This document shows positions 45,699 through 51,592 of a stretch of DNA of 51,592 nucleotides, piece by piece. The DNA is taken from the NCBI GenBank assembly GCA_026981985.1, contig JALSHZ010000107.1, forward strand, positions 1-51,592, given 5' to 3'. The position numbers and the translations under genes are program-made. This stretch comes from Gammaproteobacteria bacterium (lineage in GTDB: Bacteria > Pseudomonadota > Gammaproteobacteria > UWMA-0217). Under the pieces are notes generated by a model. The model worked only from the letters and a program-made list of their open reading frames with translations, ran no database searches and had not been told where the DNA came from. Numbering within the stretch: position 1 is the stretch's first letter; every line of letters begins with the position of its first letter.

Positions 45699-45998
45699 AT
45701 GAGTGTTGAAATTCCCGAACGTGATGGCGATGGCTATTTGGTCGACATGAACGAATGGACTGAAGAGATCGGTCGCGCCATGGCTGAAGCCGACGGTGTC
45801 GAGCTGGACGATGTGAAGTGGAACCACATCATGAAGGCCAGAGAATACTATGACGAGAACATGGTTGTGCCTCCCATTCGCAAGTTCGCCAAATATGCTG
45901 GCGAGAACCAGAAAGACATCTTCAAGATATGGAATACAGGGCCAATGAAGCCCATTACCAAATACGGCGGGCTGCCAAAGCCAACCGGTTGCGTGTAA
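45699..45998 (+). CDS. DsrC/TusE-family sulfur carrier protein, single-cysteine type
   Basis: 99 residues, cytosolic. Family signatures: DGYLVDMNEWTEEIGRAMAEADGVEL, WNHIMKAREYYDE, PPIRKFAKY and the flexible arm ending KYGGLPKPTGCV, with the penultimate cysteine that carries sulfur. In DsrC proper a second cysteine lies 11 residues earlier; here that position is threonine (PITKYGG), so it belongs to the TusE-like or regulatory single-cysteine group. It could act in tRNA thiolation or in sulfur trafficking. No dsrEFH, tusBCD or rhodanese gene is adjacent, so this stand-alone copy cannot be assigned more exactly. Has its own terminator. Confidence 0.9.
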   Translation: MSVEIPERDGDGYLVDMNEWTEEIGRAMAEADGVELDDVKWNHIMKAREYYDENMVVPPIRKFAKYAGENQKDIFKIWNTGPMKPITKYGGLPKPTGCV

Positions 45999-46021
45999 GC
46001 GCGACAAGCTCCCAGTATGAC

Positions 46022-46047
46022 AAAAGCCGCCTTTGGGCGGCTTTTTT
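46022..46047 (+). terminator. Rho-independent terminator of the DsrC/TusE-like gene
   Basis: Stem AAAGCCGCC / GGCGGCTTT with loop TTTG, followed by T residues; 23 bp after the stop. Confidence 0.92.
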
Positions 46048-46183
46048 GTGGCTGTCGTCAAATCCCGGGCCTGATGTCACCAAACTGTAAAACCTCACTC
46101 CGTGAGCGACTTGGCATTGATCTGGAGCTGCTTTCTGATGCACCATTGCCCGCCTCCGGACAATGATCAGTGGAATTCCAGTC

Positions 46184-46828
46184 ATGACTCGTTCACTCGT
46201 TTTTCCCCTCTTGCTCGTCGCCACGTTGGTATCGGCCTGTTCCACTGCCTATTACGGTGCCATGGAAAAGGTTGGCTATCACAAACGCGATATTCTGGTC
46301 AGCCGGGTAGAGAAGGCCAAGGACTCGCAGCAGGAGGCGCAGCAGCAGTTCAAGTCGGCGCTGGAACGCTTCGAGTCGGTGGTCAACCTTGCCGAGACCG
46401 ATCTGTTGAAGGCCTACAAGAAGCTGAATGATGAGTACGAGGACAGCGAAGCGGCGGCAGCCGAGGTGTCGGAACGTATCGATGAGGTGGAAGATGTCGC
46501 CACGGCACTGTTCAGAGAGTGGCGCAAGGAGATCGGCCTGTATCAGAACCCGACGTTGAAGGCCTCCAGTGAAAGTAAGTTGCGCGATACCCAGGCACGC
46601 TACAAGCAGATGATGGCTTCAATGCGTAAAGCGGAAAGTTCGATGAAGCCGGTGTTGCTGACTTTGCGGGACAACGTGCTGTTTCTCAAGCACAACCTCA
46701 ATGCCCAGGCTGTGGGTGCATTACGCTCGGAGTTCACCGCGCTGAAAGCCGATATTACCTCGTTGATCGCGCAGATGAATCGTTCGATCGAGAGTTCAAA
46801 CCGGTTTATTGCCGAGATCAAGGAGTAG
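46184..46828 (+). CDS. DUF2959 family lipoprotein
   Basis: 214 residues from the ATG at 46184 (an ATG at 46163 is also possible). Lipobox VSAC at residues 16-19 puts a lipid anchor at Cys19. The mature protein starts STAYYGAMEKVGYHKRDILVSRVEKA, the DUF2959 opening, and is almost wholly alpha-helical coiled coil (AKDSQQEAQQQFKSALERF; LTLRDNVLFLKHNLNAQAVG). Function unknown; relatives are widespread in gammaproteobacteria. Convergent with cca. Confidence 0.88.
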   Translation: MTRSLVFPLLLVATLVSACSTAYYGAMEKVGYHKRDILVSRVEKAKDSQQEAQQQFKSALERFESVVNLAETDLLKAYKKLNDEYEDSEAAAAEVSERIDEVEDVATALFREWRKEIGLYQNPTLKASSESKLRDTQARYKQMMASMRKAESSMKPVLLTLRDNVLFLKHNLNAQAVGALRSEFTALKADITSLIAQMNRSIESSNRFIAEIKE

Positions 46829-46842
46829 TCTGCAGCCGCTCG

Positions 46843-48069
46843 CTACGAAGCCTGCTTCTTGTAGCTGGCCAGTGCAGCTACGCGCTGGCGAGTCAGCTCG
46901 TTCGCCAGATCCAGTCCCTTGAGTCCCTGTTCGACCAGTGGTTTCACCGCGATGCTGGCGGCCGCCTGTTGTGCGCCAAGCATGTATGGTCGCTGTGGAT
47001 AGGGTTTGTCCCCAAGCCCGGCGCGCCCGTGGGCATCGGCTTCGCAAACCAACAGTATGTCGGCAAAGCGTTCCGGGCGGCGAAAGGCGTCGAGTGATTC
47101 AAGTGTACGCAGTAGCGTGGAGGGCTTGAGTTCGCGCGAACGGTGAACATGCGTGTGATAGGTTGCCACCAGCATGGCCATTTCCCGCCAGGCTTTCGGT
47201 GCGCGCAGGCGGCGGCACATTTTCTCGATGATTTTAGCGCCTCGCGCTTCGTGCCCGTGGTGACTGGGCAGAATGTTCTTTGGCGTCGTGCCCTTGCCAA
47301 GGTCATGGGTCAGGGCAGCGAAGCGCAACATTGGTGCGGGTGATGCCTTTGCCGCTTCGGTCAGCACCATCATGGTATGCACGCCAGTATCTATTTCGGG
47401 ATGGTATTTGGCGGGTTGCGGCACGCCGTAGAGGCGATCGATCTCCGGAAAGATGGCGCGCAGCGCGCCGCAGTCACGCAGCACCTCGAAAAACACCGCA
47501 GGCGAACGCTCGCTCAGTGCTTTTGCAAGTTCCTGCCAGATCCGTTCTGCGACCAGCGCATCGACTTCGCCATTGGCGACCATGTTACGCATCAACGCGA
47601 TTGTTTCATCGGCGACACGAAAGCCAAGGTAAGCATACCGTGCGGCAAAACGGGCGACGCGCAGGATGCGCACAGGATCTTCGGCAAACGCCGGAGAGAC
47701 ATGACGCAGGATGCGATTTTCAAGATCGTCGAGGCCGTGGTAGAAATCGATAATCTTGCCCGTACTATCCTCGGCCAGTGCGTTGATCGTCAGGTCGCGG
47801 CGCAGCAGATCCTCTTCCAGCGTTACCTCGGGGGATGCATGTACCTCGAAGCCGTGGTAGCCGGGCGCAGTCTTGCGTTCGGTGCGTGCCAGCGCATATT
47901 CTTCCTGCGTTTCGGGGTGGAGAAATACTGGAAAATCCTTGCCAACCTGACGGTAGCCAAGCGCTGTCATCTGTTCGGGCGTGGCGCCAACAACAACCCA
48001 GTCCCGCTCTTTGGGTGTGCGGCCAAGCAGCTTGTCGCGGACTGCGCCGCCAACCAGATAGATCTTCAA
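46843..48069 (-). CDS. cca: Multifunctional CCA-adding tRNA nucleotidyltransferase
   Basis: 408 residues starting with TTG at 48069, supported by GGAGG five bases upstream and by the family N-terminus MKIYLVGGAVRDKLLG. Nucleotidyltransferase motifs: GGAVRD, ERDWVVVG, RRDLTINALA and RILRVARFAARY. An HD domain (LTHDLGKGTTP; HHGHEARG) gives the phosphohydrolase and phosphodiesterase activities of the gammaproteobacterial form. It repairs or adds the tRNA 3' CCA. Divergent from the aminopeptidase gene, 34 bp apart. Confidence 0.95.
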   Translation of the reverse strand: MKIYLVGGAVRDKLLGRTPKERDWVVVGATPEQMTALGYRQVGKDFPVFLHPETQEEYALARTERKTAPGYHGFEVHASPEVTLEEDLLRRDLTINALAEDSTGKIIDFYHGLDDLENRILRHVSPAFAEDPVRILRVARFAARYAYLGFRVADETIALMRNMVANGEVDALVAERIWQELAKALSERSPAVFFEVLRDCGALRAIFPEIDRLYGVPQPAKYHPEIDTGVHTMMVLTEAAKASPAPMLRFAALTHDLGKGTTPKNILPSHHGHEARGAKIIEKMCRRLRAPKAWREMAMLVATYHTHVHRSRELKPSTLLRTLESLDAFRRPERFADILLVCEADAHGRAGLGDKPYPQRPYMLGAQQAAASIAVKPLVEQGLKGLDLANELTRQRVAALASYKKQAS

Positions 48070-48103
48070 CCCAGCCTCCGGGCGCCTGTTGTATATTGTG
48101 TCG

Positions 48104-49168
48104 ATGAAAAGAAGAGTCGTTATTTCCGCCGCTATTGTAGCAGGCCTGCTGCTGTGCTCGACGATGGGTTGCAGTACGCTGGGTTATTACTCCCAGAGCG
48201 TCAGGGGGCATCTGTCGCTATTGAGCAAGCAGCGTCCGGTCACCACTGTGGCCGATGATGAAGCTGTCGATGAAAAACGTCGCGAGCAGTTGCAGCTGGC
48301 GCTGGAGATCCGCGACTACGCCAGCAAACGGTTGAAGCTGCCGGACAACGACAGTTACCGCCAATACGTCGAGCTGGGGCGACCCTATGTGGTGTGGAAC
48401 GTCGTCGCCACGCCTGAACTGTCGCTAGAGCCGCTGAAGTGGTGTTTTCCGATCGTCGGCTGCCTGAGTTATCGCGGTTACTTCAAGCGGGCGGCGGCGG
48501 AAGCCTTTGCCGAGCCGCTCAAGCAGCAGGGCAATGACGTCATGGTCAGGGGCGTGCGCGCCTACTCGACGCTGGGCTGGTTCGATGACCCGTTGCTCAG
48601 TTCGATGCTCGATCAGGGATCGCTGGCCACCGCCGAGGTGATCTTCCATGAATTGGCGCATCAGATCATCTATGCGAAGAACGATACTGTGTTCAATGAG
48701 GCGTTTGCTTCAACCGTTGGTGAGTTGGGTGTGAAGCAGTGGCTGATCGATCTGCATCCGGAACGTCTTGCAGACTACCAGCAGGCGCTGGGTCGGCGTG
48801 ATCAGTTCTTGCAGTTGCTGCGCGGCACCTCCGATGCTTTACGGGCGCTTTACGGCAGCGACGTTTCTGATGATGAAAAACGGCAGCACAAGCAGGTCAT
48901 CCTGGCTCGATTGCATAGCGACTACGAAGCGCTGAAGCAACGCTGGGATGGTTTTGATGGTTACGACCAGTGGTTCAGCACACCAGTCAACAACGCGCGG
49001 TTGATCTCGATTGCCGTGTATCGTGACCGGGTGCCCGATTTCATGCGCTGGTTTGATGCCTGTGGCGAGGATTTCGAGCGCTTCTACGCAGTCGTCAAGC
49101 GTATGGGCTCGATGGCACAGAAGCAACGCCACCAGGTACTGACCGGGTCGGCCGACTGCGCCATCTGA
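48104..49168 (+). CDS. Putative zinc aminopeptidase (Aminopep/PF10023 type)
   Basis: 354 residues from the ATG at 48104. The N-terminus is a membrane signal (MKRRVVISAAIVAGLLLCST) with a nearby Cys in MGCSTLGYYSQS; the GCSTLGYYSQS start of the mature protein is typical of this lipoprotein family although the lipobox is imperfect. The gluzincin site HELAHQIIY lies at 182-190 and the third ligand Glu in FNEAFAS (E199). The substrate is unknown; the annotation comes from the family. Confidence 0.85.
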   Translation: MKRRVVISAAIVAGLLLCSTMGCSTLGYYSQSVRGHLSLLSKQRPVTTVADDEAVDEKRREQLQLALEIRDYASKRLKLPDNDSYRQYVELGRPYVVWNVVATPELSLEPLKWCFPIVGCLSYRGYFKRAAAEAFAEPLKQQGNDVMVRGVRAYSTLGWFDDPLLSSMLDQGSLATAEVIFHELAHQIIYAKNDTVFNEAFASTVGELGVKQWLIDLHPERLADYQQALGRRDQFLQLLRGTSDALRALYGSDVSDDEKRQHKQVILARLHSDYEALKQRWDGFDGYDQWFSTPVNNARLISIAVYRDRVPDFMRWFDACGEDFERFYAVVKRMGSMAQKQRHQVLTGSADCAI

Positions 49169-49176
49169 TCAAGCGG

Positions 49177-50121
49177 TCAGATTCGTCGCGCCATCGAGCG
49201 GTAATGCTGGTATAGCCCCTCCTTGTCCTGTAGGCCGAGATACTTGGGCGCAATGGCTTCCAGGGAGGTTGGGCAGGGCGTGGTATTGCGTGAGCAAACG
49301 CTGTCGGTTTGCAAGGAGCGGTAGTTGTCCATCGTGAATGGCTTGCCCGGTATCCACTCCATGATGCTTGCTTCGACGCGCGACAGCCAGTCGGGCAGCG
49401 CCCAGACCTTGATCTTCTGGCCGGTCAACCTGGCGGTATAGTCAACCAGTTCGCGTAGTGTGTAGATGCGTGGTCCACACAGGTCGACTCTCTGTCCATG
49501 GCAGGCATCGTCTTCCAGCGCATCGGCAAATGTCTGGCAGAGGTCGCCCACATAGACCGGCTGAAAACGGGCATTGGCGCAGGCCAGTGGCAGAACGCCG
49601 GGCGCGAGCCTGATCAGGTTGGCAAAGCGATTCAGAAAGCTGTCGCCCTCGCCAAAGATTACCGAGGGGCGAAAGCTGGTGACGGCCAGGTTCGGGCCAG
49701 CTGCGGCATGGACCAAGTCTTCACCGCGCCCTTTGGTTTGCAGGTAGCGGCTGCTGCCGCGTTTGTTAGCATGGAGCGCGCTCATGTGCAGCAGTCGGGG
49801 CACCGATTGCTGCTTGCAGGTTTCGGCAATGCGGCCTGGCAGCTCGGTATGGATTGCCCGAAAAGTCGCGTGCTTCGATTCATTCAGTATGCCGATGAGG
49901 TTGATGACCGCGTCCGCGCCAGCGATGGCGTCGCTGAGCTGGCCGGCATCATTGACATTGCACTCGAACACTTCGGCGTTGGGCAGCACCTTGAGATCGC
50001 GATGACGCTCGATCTTCCGGGTGGGTACGCGTACACGGTAGCCGCGGTTCGATAACATACCGACGAGGTGGGTACCTACGAATCCGGTCCCGCCCAATAC
50101 ACAAACGGTTTTTATTGTCAT
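49177..50121 (-). CDS. NDUFA9-like atypical short-chain dehydrogenase
   Basis: 314 residues. Rossmann nucleotide site GGTGFVGTHLV near residues 10-20, NLIGILNE, and the catalytic-like Tyr-Lys pair replaced by SRYLQTKGRGED, with FRPSVIFGEGDSFLNRFA after it. This matches the complex I NDUFA9 subunit-like family in bacteria, which are NAD(P)H-binding proteins related to ubiquinone-binding or epimerase proteins. The role in bacteria is unsettled. GGGAG precedes the ATG. Divergent from sqr. Confidence 0.88.
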   Translation of the reverse strand: MTIKTVCVLGGTGFVGTHLVGMLSNRGYRVRVPTRKIERHRDLKVLPNAEVFECNVNDAGQLSDAIAGADAVINLIGILNESKHATFRAIHTELPGRIAETCKQQSVPRLLHMSALHANKRGSSRYLQTKGRGEDLVHAAAGPNLAVTSFRPSVIFGEGDSFLNRFANLIRLAPGVLPLACANARFQPVYVGDLCQTFADALEDDACHGQRVDLCGPRIYTLRELVDYTARLTGQKIKVWALPDWLSRVEASIMEWIPGKPFTMDNYRSLQTDSVCSRNTTPCPTSLEAIAPKYLGLQDKEGLYQHYRSMARRI

Positions 50122-50531
50122 GCTCGATTGCTCCCAATCATCTGGCCGACGGACAGTCTAAAATCATGTGCCTTTGAAAACAATTGCCACGCGTCTAAAA
50201 CAGGCGTTAATTCAGGGCTAAATCGTTGACTATATTAGAGAACCCTTGTTGACCTGAAAAAACATTAGGTCTATTTTGACCATTGCATGGGAAGAGGTGA
50301 TTGCCGTTGGGTATCCACCACAGCCAACGGCAGATCATGTTACCCCGCAATCCTCTGCTGAAATCTGACGCCGCCTACTGGGAGTAGTGGGTCATTGGTT
50401 CGTGGAATCAATGCTCCCGGAAGCCCGGTTTGGGCTTGCCGAGTGCGTGCTTCCCCAACGGTTCAGTTTTCAGAATATTACAATCATTGTACCGTTGCCT
50501 GCGCAACCACCAAAACAGGAGACAATACTAA
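50122..50531. other. Intergenic region upstream of sqr
   Basis: 410 bp between the NDUFA9-like gene and sqr. A possible promoter lies at 50249-50277 (see separate entry), leaving a roughly 250-nt leader. A short plus-strand frame (50387 onward) has no recognisable product. No transcription-factor site is recognised. Confidence 0.6.
50249..50277 (+). promoter_or_regulatory. Possible sigma-70 promoter of sqr
   Basis: TTGACC (50249-50254), a 17-bp spacer and TATTTT (50272-50277). Good -35, fair -10. Confidence 0.45.
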
Positions 50532-51592
50532 ATGGCCCATATCGTAATTCTTGGCGCCGGAACTGGCGGAATGCCCGCCGCCTACGAAATGAAAGCACTG
50601 GTTGGCGACAACCATGAAGTTACAGTCATCAACGAGAACCCATATTTCCAGTTCACGCCGTCCAATCCCTGGGTTGCGGTCGGCTGGCGTGATCGTAAGT
50701 CGATCACTTTCGATATTCGCACCTATCTCGAAAAGAAAAAGATCAACTTCATCGCCAAACGGGTCGATGCCATCGACGCCGCTGCGAATACACTCACGCT
50801 CGATGATGGCGAAACTGTCGACTATGACTACATGATCATCGCCACTGGCCCCAAGCTTTCGTTCGAAGAAGTGGAAGGTGCCGGGCCTGACGGTGGACAT
50901 TCCAATTCGATCTGTACCGTCAATCACGCAGAGAAAGCCTGGGATGCCTACCAAAAACTGCTGGCCAAGGGCTCAGGTCATCTCGTCATTGGTGCGATGC
51001 CGATGGCCAGCTGCTTTGGTCCGGCCTATGAATTCTCTCTGATCGTCGATGCCGACATGCGCAAGCGTAAAGTGCGAAACAAGTTCAAAATGACCTATGT
51101 CAGTTCCGAGCCGTATATTGGCCATCTGGGTCTTGGCGGTGTCGGTGACTCGAAGAGTATGCTGGAGTCCGAACTACGCAATCATCATATATCCTGGATT
51201 ACCAATGCCCGGACTACCAAGGTCGAAGAAGGCAAAATGCTGATCGAGGAGCTGGATGCTGAAGGTGAAGTGGCCAAGAACCACGAGCTGGAGTTCGATT
51301 TCGCCATGATGCTCCCTGCGTTCAAAGGGGTGGATGCCGTCGCCAACGTAGAGGGTCTATGCAATCCCCGCGGCTTTGTCATGGTCGATGAGCTACACCG
51401 TAACCCCACTTTCAAGAATATCTACTCTGTCGGGGTCTGTATCGCGATTCCGCCAGTGGAGGCCACGCCTGTGCCAACGGGCACGCCGAAAACCGGTTAC
51501 ATGATTGAGTCGATGGTGACCTCGGCAACACACAATATTGCGGATGAACTGGCAGGTAAGGAGCCCACTACGACGGCGCAGTGGAACGCCAT
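50532..51592 (+). CDS. sqr: Sulfide:quinone oxidoreductase, 3' end outside window
   Basis: 353 codons are visible before the window ends. AGGAG precedes the ATG. FAD-binding start HIVILGAGTGGMPAAYEM, then ATGPKLSFEEVEG and the substrate-side motifs SICTVNHAEKAW (Cys128) and MASCFGPAYEF (Cys161), equivalent to two of the three redox cysteines of type I SQR. The C-terminal half has PRGFVMVDELHRNP and PKTGYMIESMV. The third active cysteine normally follows WNA(V) and would fall two residues past the right edge. It oxidises sulfide at the periplasmic membrane face and reduces quinone, the entry of sulfide electrons into respiration. Flavocytochrome c sulfide dehydrogenase is less likely because the GYMIE context fits SQR. 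Confidence 0.9.
   Translation, partial: MAHIVILGAGTGGMPAAYEMKALVGDNHEVTVINENPYFQFTPSNPWVAVGWRDRKSITFDIRTYLEKKKINFIAKRVDAIDAAANTLTLDDGETVDYDYMIIATGPKLSFEEVEGAGPDGGHSNSICTVNHAEKAWDAYQKLLAKGSGHLVIGAMPMASCFGPAYEFSLIVDADMRKRKVRNKFKMTYVSSEPYIGHLGLGGVGDSKSMLESELRNHHISWITNARTTKVEEGKMLIEELDAEGEVAKNHELEFDFAMMLPAFKGVDAVANVEGLCNPRGFVMVDELHRNPTFKNIYSVGVCIAIPPVEATPVPTGTPKTGYMIESMVTSATHNIADELAGKEPTTTAQWNA

Overview
The window looks like a chromosomal segment of a gammaproteobacterium, probably a chemolithotrophic sulfur oxidiser. Gene content and neighbourhoods are gammaproteobacterial (glyQ-glyS with gmhB, rpiA/ilvA divergent, nudE-cysQ, cca, ubiK, comM, uvrD, glnK-amtB). A sulfide:quinone oxidoreductase (cut by the right edge), a DsrC/TusE-type sulfur carrier, a membrane-anchored dihaem cytochrome c and a periplasmic alpha-carbonic anhydrase suggest sulfur-based energy metabolism and inorganic carbon handling. 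I cannot name the genus. No prophage, IS element or CRISPR array is visible.

Layout. 0.35-2.3 kb: secreted metallophosphatase. 2.3-8.75 kb (minus strand): a tightly overlapping MoxR/Bat operon (moxR, DUF58, DUF4381, two VWA proteins, batD-like), in which one VWA protein has lost its metal-binding MIDAS signature. 8.9-12.9 kb: DUF4105 membrane protein, tandem DUF3015 paralogues and an alpha/beta hydrolase. 13.1-16.4 kb: copZ-copA copper export, then carbonic anhydrase. 16.5-17.1 kb: tRNA-Arg(CCG) followed downstream by a tandem array of about 169-bp repeats. Each repeat carries a copy of the tRNA 3' end plus terminator, an arrangement like the rtT repeats of the E. coli tyrT operon. 17.3-20.1 kb: cytochrome c, comM, ubiK. 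20.1-22.8 kb: a nitrogen-control unit with two NtrC-type sites and a consensus sigma-54 promoter ahead of a TorF-type porin, glnK and amtB. 22.8-24.3 kb: nudE, cysQ.

24.5-41.1 kb is the most unusual part. It holds three paralogous OmpA-like proteins, each joined to a different exported adhesin-like protein through the same kind of junction: a Gly-rich/hydrophobic/Arg-rich tail resembling a GlyGly-CTERM sorting signal, followed at once by a second signal-peptide-like segment and then an OmpA-type beta-barrel with a peptidoglycan-binding domain. In two loci (24509-27388 and 31512-35168) everything is one reading frame, so the sorting signal is internal. In the third (39595-41061 with 38516-39598) the two halves are separate genes overlapping by ATGA. 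The three loci read like fused and unfused forms of one cell-surface system. The unfused pair lies inside the otherwise conserved glyQS-gmhB neighbourhood. Between them are a serine protease, uvrD, a CBS protein and two or three copies of a dispersed palindromic repeat.

41.2-51.6 kb: gmhB, an M48 lipoprotein protease, rpiA and ilvA (divergent), DsrC/TusE-like protein, DUF2959 lipoprotein, cca, a putative Zn aminopeptidase, an NDUFA9-like NAD(P)-binding protein and the start of sqr. Most gene calls are secure at family level. Regulatory sites other than the sigma-54/NtrC set, and the repeat interpretations, rest on inspection by eye.
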